Below are positions 1 through 12,360 of a DNA stretch of 64,000 nt, piece by piece. Source of the stretch: Acholoe squamosa (taxonomy: Eukaryota > Annelida > Polychaeta > Phyllodocida > Polynoidae); contig OX439050.1 of NCBI GenBank assembly GCA_949317995.1, forward strand, positions 2,108,001 through 2,172,000. Direction: 5' to 3'. The position numbers and the translations under genes are program-made. A model generated the notes under the pieces. It was not told where the DNA came from, searched no databases, and saw nothing but the letters and a program-made list of their open reading frames with translations. Within the stretch, counting starts at the first letter, position 1. Every line of letters starts with the position of its first letter.

Positions 1-380
1 CAAAAGGTCACAGATTTCTTACCTGGATCTGCTGTAAGAATAAATGTATAGCCTATGACAAATACTTCTCTGAGGCTGGTTTTTTTCATGTTCCTATGAT
101 TGAAGATCATACATGCTTGTCATTGTGGGTAAACAAGTATGTGGACTGCTATGGCTATTGTATTCCATATAATTAGTGGTTCCAATCAACATTTTTGCTG
201 GTTACATTTCTTAGATTGTCCTGTGTAACCATAATCTATTAAAAGGTGAGGAAATAAAAACTAAGTGCATTGGCCAAAGGCAATTATTTGGACATGGATA
301 ATTTTCAAATACCTTTGAAAGAAGGGGGACAGGTCGACATCTATAAATATGGAACATACAGAAAGAAATGTTGAAACATG

Positions 381-424
381 GAGTCTAGACATTATTGAGT
401 CTAGACATTATTGAGTCTAGGCAT
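381..424. repeat. 16-bp tandem repeat, about 2.7 copies
   Basis: The unit GAGTCTAGACATTATT occurs twice exactly and a third, partial copy follows. The unit contains the palindrome TCTAGA. Confidence 0.9.
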
Positions 425-550
425 ATTTCCCATGATGTTTGGCTGTTTCTGTAGACTGCAATGTTTGCTCCTCCCTACAATTTGTGACTGGTGTTAAAAC
501 ACCTCCTCTCCTATGCCTTGGCGCTTAAGCCTTGCCCCAGTCATAGGTCC

Positions 551-800
551 GGTCTGCACACTAAATTGTATGTTGCACACTAGATTGTACGTTTGTACCC
601 AATTTGCACACTAAACTGTATGTTGCACACTAGATTGTACGTTTGTACCCAATCTGCACACGAAATTATAGGTTTGCAAACTAAAATTATCATTTGTGAC
701 CAATTACACGCGAAATTGTATGTTTGCACACTAAAACTGTCATTTATGCTCAATTTGCACACTAAATTGGACATTAATGCCAAAATTGCACGCCACAATA
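551..800. repeat. degenerate 50-bp tandem repeat
   Basis: The first two units (from about 556 and 606) are almost identical at a spacing of 50 bp, built on TGCACACTAAA(T/C)TGTATG and GTTTGTACCCAAT. Later units up to about 800 keep the TGCACAC and TTTG blocks but drift in sequence and spacing. Open frames through the array reflect the repeat and not a gene. Confidence 0.75.
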
Positions 801-3362
801 ATATGATATTTGCCAAATTGTATGTTGTACATAAAATTGGAAATTTGTACCCAAAATTGAGAATACATAAGCAAATACACCTATGTATGGTAAAAAGTAG
901 AATTACGGAAATGTATTTTTACCCAGAAAGAAAAAAAAAAATGTTATATATACTAACAAAGCTCTACAACAAAAATTGTATTTGAAGCACTCCCTATTAC
1001 TTCAAAACCTCTTACAAACAGTATATAACTTTAAATAAGGTAAAAATATATTGTACATTCCCTCGGCGAAATGACGGAGTTTCACATTTTTTCGGGGGAG
1101 AGGGAGTATTCTATCATATACCATTTCATTATTCCATAAATTGTAACATATTACTGTATTAATCAAAGAATATGTAAGAAATTAATACATAGGTTGGCTA
1201 GAAGAGCGCTCACTGCACACCAGAGGGGAGAGAGGGGGACCAATAGCCACATGGATGGAAACAGAGAGAGGGACTGACAGACAGGGATACAGAGAGGGAG
1301 ACAGGAAGAGAAAGATAGGGAAAGCAAAAGCAAAGAGTCAGAGAGGTATTGGGAGGTAGAGCTTGAGGTAGAGCTCACTGTCTGTGCAAAGAATAAGAGG
1401 ACTAGTAGGGATTGAAAGCAAGAAAGAGCTAGACAAAGAGCTCCTTGGCTGTTGGAGTGATGAAAGAAGAATGATAGATTATCTATAATTATTCTTTAGT
1501 GCTTGACTTAAATGGGTGTTCCACAAAAACATGTTTGTCTTTAGAAAATAAGGCACCATCAGCATGGATAATTTTCTGTTCATCTGTCTGATTTAAGATT
1601 GTAGGTCTTTATGTTTGTTTTAGGCACCATTGACATGAAAGGAGATATATGAGTAAAGTTATTTCTAACAATACAAAGAGCGTTCATGCTCGTAGTGGTG
1701 GAAAATGATTGTTTCAATAGTTCCAGTGGAAGGCCCATTTAAAAAGTAAAGAATTTTGTGCATGTGTGCTATATTATAGTCAAAATATCAATGTTAGCCA
1801 AAACATTAAGCAGTATGATATTGTAAGAATTTGCACATGAATCTTTGACATTTTCAATACATGTATATACTGACTGATATTGTAATTCAAACAAAAAATG
1901 GAGATAATTATCCTTTTCTAGACTTCCTTTGAAATTAGCCATTTGGCCAATAGAATGTTTGAAGATACTTTGCTATATATACTAGACAGCTGGCCCTGTT
2001 GGTCTGGGACCTGATCTTCCCTACATTACAGACATTCATATTTGACATACAGATGTTCCTCTATAAGAAACAAAAGACATGGTGGAGGATACCAGGTGGT
2101 ATTCCAATAATGGCACATGTACGTGAAAGGCACAATAGAAGTGAGCATTTAGAAGTGATAGTAAATTGTTAAACCCGCATATCAGGTGTGGTTTATACAT
2201 GAGGAAATACCCTTACAGTGATGTGCACATTATATATGAGGGGAGGATTTTCTCTTAAATCTTCAAAAGACACACACACACCCATATGCCCTGCAAACAC
2301 AATTACGTCTCTCAGAGGTAGAAAAAAAGATTCTTGATAGAATAAACGAAATTCTGCTAGGTTTTTTTTTACCTGCAACTAACGTTTTACTTGTAAGGTA
2401 AACATATATATATATATACCTCAAAGGGAGGTAAATATAGGTAGTAGATCTGTTAAACAGAGATAGAAATACGTTTATCTTCCTCTCCTGGAGGTAAATA
2501 AACGTTTTATACATTAGTGAAATGATGTAATTTTGCTACGTTATTTAACCTTCAAACGTTAAGGTGAACGTATAAACGTTTACACTAGGCTTGGTAGGTT
2601 GGAGACCAAACTAGTCTTCAAGATTGATTTGTGTTCCATTTTCACGTAGTTATACCTCATATATCAATGTGTATTTATGTTCATATTGAAATGTTCAGCA
2701 GAGGTATGGTTACTTGTGAGCTAAAATATACCAAAAAGTTACGTTGGAATTACGTAGTGTGTTTACAGGGTATGCATGGTAAAGGGGTGGAATCGGTTCT
2801 GAGATGCTCATAGACTTTTGAATTTTGAAAATCCATTGACTTGTGTCATTTTCAATTCTCAGTAGTTATACAAGCACAGTTATAGGGTTAACTACCTTCT
2901 TGATTTGTGCAATGCAATGTCATTATATGAATTCTAGTTGAAATGTATTAAAAGATAATCCTTTTCTCGAGGGTCCTCAAACATTTGCCGTTGAAAGTCC
3001 ATCCATATTCTTCTTTTTTGTTTAGAAGAAGGGCCTACGTTTGAATAGATGATGCAGAGGTGGCCTGAGGTGAGGGGGTGGCCTGAAATGAAATAATATA
3101 CGTTCCTCATATGTTTTGAAGTACTGCAAAACCCCAGTCATAAGTTGGCCCCAGTTATAAGCTGGGGTAGAGTTAGGGGGAAATTAAGAAGCCGGTTTGG
3201 GCCAAAAATAGGGGGGAAATATGCCTTATGACTTAGGTCTTATGGTAGTAATTAGGTTGAGGTGCTAAACACAAATTGGCAAATATTGCATATAGATTAT
3301 GTCCCAATAATTGATAAATGTTCATGATTTACACAATAATAAAAAGACACAGCAATGCATAC

Positions 3363-4601
3363 CCTCCATAAGGTGGTGGTGGTGGACCTCCATACTCAGG
3401 CTCTGAACCATGGTAGGTTGAATGATGGACTTCGGCATTTACACAGTACGGCACTTTGGGCCTGTCACATACAACACCATCATAGTTGGGGAAGCAACTG
3501 AAAATAACATTAAATGATATTGATATCACATACGGTGCTGAAGTGATTTTCACAGTCCTAACCTTTAGACTTAATCAGGTGTATCAGTATCCAAGCTGAA
3601 GTAGGTCACAGTGGTGAAGCTTTTCATCGTGTCACATGCAGACCAATGCTACATAGAATATGTACAAGGATAAGACCTGTGGCCAGAGTGACTGTTTTCA
3701 AACATATCACAAAGCAGTATTAAGAAAGAAATTAGAGAGGGGATCCTTATGATGATCACTTAGAAATTCAACAAGTGTGAAAGTCTGAAACACATCACTG
3801 GAAATTCTGAATTGCTAAATAGAACTAAAAACTCAATTCAGCATGACAAATATCCCTGAGTCCACAAACATTATCTTTATGAAAACTTTATTTCTTCCAT
3901 GCTTTGGACATGAAACATGTCTGACTCATCATCAAAGTTGCAATTCCTATTGGAATTTCAGCCTACTTCATGTAAAAAAAAAGTAAATCAGGACCCCCCC
4001 CCTTCCCTAGCCCATTAAAAGAATTTTATCCATTATTTCTCTCAAATTCAATCAGAATTAGGCTGATGTTGGGCCACTATTTGTCAATCTGCTTCAGTGG
4101 AAGCATTGTTCAACAGTACTTACCTGCAAGATGCCTGGCCACCCTTTACATGGCACTTGCCATTCTTGCATAAGCCCAGACTGTTCATCATGCCACAAGG
4201 ATCGGGGCTTGGTGTGGACACTAAAACAAGAAAACTTGTTAATAGATTTACATAGAAATGGCAAACAGGGGAAAAGCCAAAGTGCCAAAGCAAAGGTGGA
4301 GGGGACAAAGGTGATTCATCAAAAATTTGTCTCAATTCTGAACTTGTTAATAACTAAACTTCAAAATTCATGTTTATGTTATATAAGAGTTCCAATAACT
4401 AGAATAGAATTTATTGGAAATTCCTTCCTAATACCAGGTGTGTGCAGTCCTATTGAAATGTCCTACTGGCCCCAATACAAAAAAGGTGAATGAAATTCAA
4501 CTTACTTTCTTGAACAATACATATGTAGCTCCCCATGGTGTTGATACAGTCCTTGGCTTCCTTCCCACAAACACCTGGCTGCTCTGTGCACTCGTCAATA
4601 T
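3363..4601 (-). CDS. EGF-like domain protein, three internal exons (partial host gene)
   Basis: Three minus-strand exons with consensus splice sites join in frame. Exon 4601-4506 starts after a pyrimidine-rich acceptor and ends at GTAAGT; it encodes a calcium-binding EGF start (DIDECTEQPGVCG and further cysteines). Exon 4220-4124 (acceptor TTTTAG, donor GTAAGT) encodes DPCGMMNSLGLCKNGKC. Exon 3497-3363 (acceptor TTTTCAG, donor GTATGC) completes that EGF module with CFPNYDGVVC and then enters a Pro/Gly-rich stretch. The split of one EGF module across a phase-compatible intron is good evidence for a real gene. EGF modules of this type occur in secreted or cell-surface proteins. I found no further exons: upstream lies a Ty3-like fragment, and downstream exons below 3363 were not recognised. 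The first-exon to second-exon join was not proven, and family identity beyond EGF-like is unknown. Confidence 0.75.
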
Positions 4602-4899
4602 CTATGTCACAACAGAAACAGGTAAACAGAGTAATATTCTTTTCAAACAGCATTTGGGTATTGAATGCAAACACCATGATCACAGCCTGTAGAGCATACC
4701 AGCCTAATCTAGTCTTTCTGATATAAATTTTCATCCTGATGTAATGTCACCACCGTAATTTCTTTTTCACTGGTTCATGTGGGCAAACAGGACAAACCTT
4801 TCCCATGCTTCAATACTAGGCCCTAGCTATGGAAGGGGGCAAGAAATGTTAACTTGCAAGTTGGGGGGGCAACTTCTTTTTCATTCTTCTCTGGAAGAA

Positions 4900-5942
4900 C
4901 CTTTAACAACCTTCTCTGCCAATGGCACAAGGTACATGGCCAAGGTACTACCCATGGGCCTGAAAACTTCTGGTTTGTCATTTATGAATGTGATGGAACA
5001 ATTACTCATGAAATGCAAATACAGAAATGCAGTAGCCTATGTGGATGACGTGGCCATATACAGCCCCACATGGGAAAGGCACCTCCAAGACCTAGATGAA
5101 GTGCTAAAACTTTTCATCAAAGGAAACATCAAATTAAAATCTGAAAAATGTGAATTTAGCACCACCAAAATGGAATTCTTAGGTTTTACCTTAGATCAAC
5201 ACGGCATATCACCTTCCCCAGACAAAATCTTGCCGGTGAAAACCTTCCCACCACCTAAAAACATCCATGACCTTAGGTGTTTCAATGGCATGGCACAATT
5301 TTATAAGAGATTCATTAGAGGTTTTGCACATATAATGAAGCCCTTATATGAAGCCACAAAGGGTACCTTCAAATGGACCACTCAATGCCAAACAGCCTTT
5401 GAAAAAATCAAAGCATCAATTTGCACTGAGGCGATCCTGAAGTTCCCAGACTATAACAAACCTTTCATCATCCTTACAGACTCCAGCAATTTCAGCTTAG
5501 GGGCAGTTATTACACAAGTGGATGAACATGGTTTTTATAGACCAGATATGGAATAACTGACACAGAGTTACTTGGGATAATCTTCGCTGTTAAAACGTTC
5601 CACCATTATGTAGATGGCACTCACTTCAAGGTATATTCAGATCATACAGCCCTGGTCTCCCTCTTCAACAAAAAGGAGAATATCATCAATGGTAGATTGG
5701 CAAGATGGGTAGATACTGTTATGTCCTATGATTTTGAAGTGAAATACCTACAAGGTAGAGCTAATCTAGTGGCAGATTGCCTGTCCAGAAGAAAATATCC
5801 CCCTGGCTCTGATGATCCGATACCAATTAGATCACAAGGCAGAATTATTCTCCAACCAAAGAAAGTGCGATTCTCAGATATATCCATGATAAAGGTTTTC
5901 AGATCAGATGACCCAGTTCCCAATAATCCCATCCGCCAGTGA
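4900..5942 (+). pseudogene. Ty3/gypsy-like reverse transcriptase-RNase H fragment
   Basis: An uninterrupted stretch to 5556 shows the LTR-retrotransposon RT core: the YVDDVAIYS catalytic box at about 5038, then KCEFSTTKMEFLGF, and the RNase H start FIILTDSSNFSLGAVI near 5466. A frameshift at about 5550 moves the reading frame. The following part carries TELLGIIFAV, YSDHTALVSL and, up to 5942, the RNase H end VKYLQGRANLVADCLSRR, which is typical of the Ty3 group. Gag, protease, the early RT fingers, integrase and LTRs were not seen, so this is a relic. It sits beside the EGF-gene exons in the opposite orientation. Confidence 0.85.
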
Positions 5943-5968
5943 AGGGCACCTTGAGTGTCCACGCTGCC

Positions 5969-6865
5969 ATGGTCAAGCAGGAAGGAAGGTCACTCGCTGT
6001 CCGTGACAAATCCTGTTTTGACCCGTGCTGCTGGGTTGACCTTAGGTCCATGACTGGCTGCTCCGGATGGATTGAGCACGAGCTGGATTTCACCAAGGAC
6101 AAGAAACCTCCCCCACCAAAGCAAACACGGCAGAAGAAAACGCGGCCTGCCAGTGTCCCTGCTGAGGTGGACGACGCGGATGCCAGCACTACTCACCCGC
6201 CAAAGCAAGCCCTGGTTCAGATGAAAACGCGGCCTGCCAGGGCCCTTGCTGTGGCGGACGGCGACCCTGATTATGATCCTGTTGTGCGCACCACTGTCTG
6301 CAAGCGCACCAGGGACGGCTCAACAATCGTGGCACGCAAGCGCACCCGAAGTGACCGGGTGCCAACTCCTGCCACGGCTGACAAGGAGAACTTCACCCCG
6401 TGTGCCGCACAAAAGCGTGCCGTCTCCGTATCTACAACCAAGCGAGCACGACAGGATCCACCGACCTCGACCCTCCCTCAGGAGGATGTACAACCAACGG
6501 ACAGTGTATGGAAGTTGGTACTGGTGCAGGATGAGTACCATGTAGGTGACATTCTTATCACTGCCAGCCTGGCCAGTACCAGCTCAAAAGACAAGTGGTT
6601 TATGGGTAAGGTGGTAGGCAAGGACAATGGCTTCTACCAAGTGCACTACATGCTGCGCTACATGGCGTCGGACAAGAGAAGCTTCAAGTGGGGAAAGGAG
6701 ATTATCCCAGCTAGGGTCCACCCCCTCAACGTTCTTGGCAGAGTCACTCTGCCCAAGCCAAGTCGTTACGGCAATACCGAGAAAGCTGTGTACAAACTCG
6801 ATCCCCTCACCATCCAACTGGCGGATCGGAAGCTTCTCAAGTACCGCAGGGAGTGCACTGGCTAG
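5969..6865 (+). CDS. orphan basic protein with Tudor/SH3-like C-terminal segment, function unknown
   Basis: An open frame of about 298 codons from ATG 5969 that directly follows the Ty3-like fragment. The first two thirds are low-complexity and rich in Lys, Arg, Pro and Thr with repeated KTRPA and KRTR blocks, which suggests a nuclear or nucleic-acid-binding tail. The last third has an ordered look: GDILITA, then KWFMGKVVGKDNGFYQVHYM and KWGKEIIPARV. That pattern resembles Tudor- or chromo-barrel proteins that read the cost of W-x-G-K-V and YxVHY strands, but this is inference. G+C content is higher than in the neighbours. It may be a separate host retrocopy or cargo of the adjacent retroelement. 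There is no clear Kozak or polyadenylation evidence. Confidence 0.45.
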   Translation: MVKQEGRSLAVRDKSCFDPCCWVDLRSMTGCSGWIEHELDFTKDKKPPPPKQTRQKKTRPASVPAEVDDADASTTHPPKQALVQMKTRPARALAVADGDPDYDPVVRTTVCKRTRDGSTIVARKRTRSDRVPTPATADKENFTPCAAQKRAVSVSTTKRARQDPPTSTLPQEDVQPTDSVWKLVLVQDEYHVGDILITASLASTSSKDKWFMGKVVGKDNGFYQVHYMLRYMASDKRSFKWGKEIIPARVHPLNVLGRVTLPKPSRYGNTEKAVYKLDPLTIQLADRKLLKYRRECTG

Positions 6866-6996
6866 ATGTCATTGATCCTGGTTATCACCAGTTTAACATT
6901 GCCTACTATAACTTGTTTTTCTGCTTCCACTGTGTCAGTAAAATTTTTCGGTTATATTTGAAGTTTAGGTGGCTCTAGAATGGCATGAACTTTTAT

Positions 6997-8176
6997 TTAG
7001 CGATCGTTAAGGTGCGTGATTAAACGAACTGCTGCCATCTTAAATTTTTAAAGTGATCACTTTTAATATTCCTGAGGTAATCCAATTTTAATTAAACCAT
7101 TAATAGACCTATTTGGCTAGTAATTAAAGCCTTGTATGGTATTCCATGACAGATTTTTTTTACCTCAGGGTTGAGTCGAGATGGAAAATAGGTTGCAAAA
7201 TTCTGACATTTTACTTTCCGAGCACCAAGTCACACCCCATATGGGTAGCTATTGTACAGTTATTGGTTTTATTCAACAGCCCAAAGGGTCTAGTAGCTCT
7301 GTGTGTAATCTTATTAAGATATGAGAGGTTTAAGTGCCTCTATGAGGTGATCTACTTTGTCATAGCGCGTGTTAAGGCGCGTGATTAATCCCGCCTCCGC
7401 AGAGGGCATTTCAGATGGTGTAAGTAAAAGGCTTGTGGTGAATGTGATTGTAACCTGAGGTAATCCAATGTTAATTAAACCATTAATAGACCTATTTGGC
7501 TAGTAATTAAAGCCTTGTATGGTATTCCATGACAGATTTTTTTTACCTCAGGGCCGAGTCGAGATGGAAAATAGGTTGAAAATCTCTGACATTTTAATTT
7601 CCGAGCGCCAAGTCACACCCCATATGGGTGGCTATTGTACAGTTATTGGTTTTATTCAACAGCCCAAAGGGTCTAGTAGCTCTGTGTGTAATCTTATTAT
7701 GATATGAGAGGTTTAAGTGCCTCTATGAGGTGATCTACTTTGTCATAGCGCGTGTTAAGGCGCGTGATTAATCCCGCCTCCGCAGAGGGCATTTCAGATG
7801 GTGTAAGTAAAAGGCTTGTGGTGAATGTGATTGTAACCTGAGGTAATCCAATGTTAATTAAACCATTAATAGACCTATTTGGCTAGTAATTACAGCCATG
7901 TATGGTATTTCATGACAGATTTTTTTTACCTCAGGGCCGAGTCGAGATGGAAAATAGGTTGAAAAATTCTGACATTTTACTTTCCGAGTGCCAAGTCACA
8001 CCCCATATGGGTAGCTATTGTACAGTTATTGGTTTTATCCAACAGCCCAAAGGGTCTAGTAGCTCTGTGTGTAATCTTATTATGATATGAGAGGTTTAAG
8101 TGCCTCTATGAGGTGATCTACTTTGTCATAGCGCGTGTTAAGGCGCGTGATGAATCCCGCCTCCGCGGAGGGTCAT
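6997..8176. repeat. 383-bp tandem satellite, about 3 copies, with hairpin-forming ends
   Basis: The landmark CCTGAGGTAATCCAA recurs at 7071, 7454 and 7837, exactly 383 bp apart. The array begins with a diverged partial unit near 6997 and ends near 8170. Inside each unit CCTGAGGTAA pairs with TTTACCTCAGG about 90 bp downstream, and a second inverted segment (CCTCCGC-GCGGAGG in the last copy) lies near the end. Short open frames repeat in each unit but are not conserved as protein, so I treat the array as non-coding. Confidence 0.9.
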
Positions 8177-8701
8177 TTTTTGAGGGCAGATCCTTGATAG
8201 CATATACTAGAAGAGTGGTAAATGATGATTGTTACATAACTAACAGTAGGTAGGTAGGTAAGTAGTTGTTTTACGCCATTTCGACAGCTAGGGTCATATC
8301 CATGGCGGTCAAACATGTTTTAGGGAACTATTTTAGTTAAGTTTTATACTCAAATAGTAATGGTTTAAGTCATTGTTTTAAGAAGAAGGAAATAGAGAAT
8401 AACATAAAAAAGGATTGAAGACTGAAGAGGAAGGTTTCCTCCCACACCACAAAGATATGGTATGAGAGGGACAAGAGTTTGATATGCTGTTAGTCACACA
8501 GCACGGAAGAAAGGAGAAATAATGGGATTAGGATGCAAAGGAGGTACTCCAGATGCATACAACAGAGGCCATGCATTTGGAGTAGTACAAACTAACCCAC
8601 ATTTCTGCTGGCAACCATTTTTTTTTTTTTTGATTTTTTCCTTTTTTTCTGTGGTATAAAGTAGTAATGTGTTTTTCAATAACATACATTTTGAAAGGTA
8701 A

Positions 8702-11700
8702 TTAGATAAGGGTGTAAAGGCCAGCTTCCTTGAGGAAAGCTGTAATGCGATCAGGTCTGATGGTGTTAAAAAGGTCGCTTAGACTACCTGCTTGGTAGAA
8801 GCGTTGTCTAATAGGTGTAAAATCAGTGCATTCCAAGAGGAGGTGTTTAATAGTGAGATCTTCATCACATGCTATGCATGCTGGAGCGTTTTCTCCTTTG
8901 AGGAGATGGGAGTGGGTCAATCTGGAGTGTCCAATACGACAGCGTGATATGACTGTTTGATCTTTTCTATTTGAAGGAATGTGATGTCTTTTCTCCTTGA
9001 CAGACTTGCAAATCGAGAACAGTTTATTATTGGGATTTTCATCCCATTGTGTTTGCCACAGGTCCTCAGTGTATTTCTTGATTACTGGTTTGAAGTCTGA
9101 TGATGGTAAAGGGCATGGTTGTTGCGGGTAATCAAGTGCATGTCTAGCCAGTTTATCAGCATCCTCATTGCCCTTGATGCCCACATGGCCAGGGAGCCAA
9201 CAGAACCGGATGTCATATCAGGCCTGTTTGAACCCGATGAGGCCTTTCAGTATCTTCACTATTACTGGATGGTCGAGGTAGGTATTGTGCAGGTCTTCTA
9301 AGCATGATTTTGAGTCACTGAATACAATAAACTGTTTCCCTGGGGACTCTTTTATGCGCTTTAATGCAAGGAATATAGCACAGCCGCAGTGAAAATGGAG
9401 CTATGGTTTGGCAGGCGAGCAGCTACTCTTCTACCAGCTCCAACTGCAGCAGCTGCCACTTTTTCTTGAACCTTTGAGCCGTCTGTGTAGAAAGGTACAT
9501 GATGATTGAAGCGTATTTCTGCATATCTGGTATGGTATTCAATTGGCGAAGTTCCGGTTTTTGTGGTCATGGCTAGGCTGAAGTCTACATGTGGGGACAT
9601 CAGCTGCCAGGGTGGTATTTCTGGGATATGGGTTGGACTTAACATTGTCAAGTCCACTTCTAGTTGTGTTAGGTGTGTTCGTATTCGCACACCGAGAGGT
9701 TTGGCAATTCTTGGTCTATCATTGTACAGCTGATTGTTTTCAGGTTCAAAGACACACTTGTAGGCTGGGTTAGAACGATTTGTCTTCAGTCGGGTTGCAT
9801 ACTGTAATGAGAGTCTTGTGCGCCTAAGTTCTAGTGATGGTTCATTGCTCTCAACATACAGACTTTCATACGGGGAGGTCCTGAAAGCTCCAAGTGCCAA
9901 ACGTAAACCTTGACGGTGTACTGGGTCAAGCATTTGGATGCTAGATGGTGTTGCCGAACCGTATACTTGGCAGCCATAATCAAGTTTTGATCGTATAAGT
10001 GCTCTATATAGCTGGAGTAGAACAGTAGTGTCTGAGCCCCAATCTGTGTTGGCCAAAGCCTTCAGCAGATCAAGGGCCTTAGTACACCTGGCCTTAAGGT
10101 CTGTCATGTGTGGTACAAAGTTCAAACGTTTGTCAAATAGCATGCCCAGGAACCTGGTCTGTTCTACCACAGTGATTGGGTTCCCGTCTAATGTGAGAGC
10201 AGGATCTGGGTGAAGTTTTCTATGCTGGCAGAAGTGCACAGCAACTGTTTTTGATTGGGAAACCTTAAAACCATTTTCGTTTGACCAGTCTCGGATGTTA
10301 TTGAGGCAGAGTTGAAGCTGCCGTTCTATTGTGTGCATGTGTTTGGCCTTGTAGCATATGAGGAGGTCATCCACATACAAACTACATGGCATGTCTTGTT
10401 GAATTGCCTTCACAACACTGTTAATTTTGATGTTGAACAGAGTGACTGAGTGTTTACTTCCCTGTGGAACACCCAGTTCTTGTTTGTGTTCCAAGGATAG
10501 GTATGTTCCCATTCGCACCTTAAAACGTCTGTCAGCCATAAAGTTTGAAATAAAAATGGGCAGGCGTCCACGGAAACCCATTTCATACAGGTCTCTCATG
10601 ATGCCATGTTTCCATGCCATGTTGTACGCCTTTTCTAGGTCAAAGAAAACAGCGACGACATGTTCTTTTCTAACAAAGGCATCTCTGATATAGGCTTCGA
10701 GGTTGACTAGGTTATCAAGGGTGCTCCGACCTCTTCTGAACCCACTCTGGCGGTCAGAGATCGCATGGTTCTTCTCAAGAACCCACACTAGTCTGTCGTT
10801 AATCATTCGTTCCATGGTCTTACATAAGCAGCTTGTCAATGCTATTGGTCTATAGTTTGTTGGTTTTGTATGATCTTTGCCAGGTTTTGGGATGGGTATT
10901 ACTGTGGATTCTTGCCATGATGTTGGCAGGTCGCCACTTTCCCATATTTGATTAAACAGTTCTAAGAGTACTTCTTGTGAGGATACAGGTAGTTGTTTTG
11001 AAAATTCATAATGTATTTTATCTGGTCCTACTGCAGTGTTGTGAGACCTCCGTAGAGATTTCCTTAGTTCCTGCATTGTGAACTGTTGATTGTACTCCTC
11101 AAGGTTGGTTGAATGGAATTTCAGACGCTTTCTTTCTTCTTTAACTTTGGTGTTGAGAAAAGGTTGGCTACAGTTTTGAGAGGATGAGTAGTACTCAAAC
11201 GTTTCAGCTAGTTTGTTGGCTATGTCCATAGGACTAGTCAACAGCTGATTCCCATTGACAAGATGTTGGATTCTAGACCCGGCACTTCTGCCTTTTATTT
11301 TGCGGACCATTGACCAGATTTTGCCAATGGGTGTACTTGAAGAAATACTAGATACGTACTTCTTCCAACATGCACTCTTTGCTTCACTTACGATGCGACG
11401 AGCCTGCGTCCGTTTGATTTTAAAATTTGCCAGGTTTTCAGCTGTAGGGTTGGAACTGAATTTGCGCAAAGCCTTTTTGCGTGCCTTGATGGCGTTCTTG
11501 CAGTTATTGTCAAACCAGGGGTTTCTTGGACGTTTTGGTGATGTTGATGTTTTTGGTACAGTCTTTTCTGCTATAGAGTGTAGTGTGCTGGTGAAACTTT
11601 CCATTGTGACCTGGGTATTGAGTTTGTCCTGGCACAATGATTGGAATGTGTTCCAGTCAGCTTTGTTCAATTTCCAATTGGGTTCTCTTTTTCCAATATT

Positions 11701-12360
11701 GGGCTCTTGTAATTGTAAAAGGATGGGGAAGTGGTCACTTCCATGGAGGTCATCCAAGACTTTCCATGAGAAGTCTGGGAGGAGGGACGGATCAGCTATT
11801 GATAGGTCTATGGCGCTGTATGTACCATGTCCCGGATGAAGATAAGTATTTGAGCCATCATTTAGAAGACCCAAAGAGTTTTGAGCTAGGTAATTCTCTA
11901 TGGTGCGTCCTATAGCATCAGTTGAAGTTCCACCCCATATGGGGTTATGCCCATTCACGTCCCCTAGGATCATAAATGGGGTTGGGAGTTGGTTCGTCAG
12001 TTGGACGAAATCTTGCAGAGTGACAGGTGATCTTGGTGGGATATAAAGGGAGACAAGAGTGATGGTTTTATCTAGAGTAATTGTAACGGCAGTTGCTTGG
12101 AGGTTTGTAGTGAGAGGTAGTGGGCTATGTAAGACATCATAACGGACCAAGATTGAGGTGCCACCAGTGGCTCTATCACCATCTGGCCCGAGCGTGTTAT
12201 ATGTTTTGAAGTTTTTAAGTGATATAACATCTGTGTCCTTTAGATAGGTTTCTTGTAGGCAAAATGCTAGTGAGTTCAATTGTTGGCATAATATTTTGAG
12301 TTCATTGAAATTGGCTCGAAAGCCACGACAGTTCCACTGAATGATTCCTCCACTTATCAT
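8702..12360 (-). pseudogene. LINE A ORF2: endonuclease-reverse transcriptase-RNase H, broken near the C-terminus
   Basis: An open frame of 999 codons (12360 to 9361) holds an exonuclease-endonuclease-phosphatase domain (IIQWNCRGFRANF, FMILGDVNGHNPIWGG, GSDHFPILLQ) followed by an RT with YRPIALTSCLCKTMERM, FFDLEKAYNMAW and SLYVDDLLI. RNase H begins with PFYTDGS but the frame is lost near 9380. The remainder continues in another frame, meets a stop near 9208, and resumes to 8702 with GNEDADKLAR and a C-terminal Cys/His motif (CIACDEDLTIKHLLLEC). At least one frameshift and one stop therefore disable RNase H, while EN and RT look intact. It overlaps ORF1 by 4 bp. Confidence 0.9.

Larger units (their letters stand above)
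1..3362. other. non-coding host DNA with short simple repeats
   Basis: No supported gene was found. Visible structure is a 16-bp tandem repeat at 381-424, a 50-bp tandem array at about 551-800, a purine-rich GA tract at about 1220-1440 and a short TA microsatellite near 2404-2420. The open frames here are short, overlap each other on both strands and have no recognisable domain. Confidence 0.6.

Noticed and set aside
7146..8090. Repeated 62-80-codon frames in the 383-bp satellite
   Set aside because: They differ by unit in a way that does not preserve the protein and simply follow the tandem repeat.
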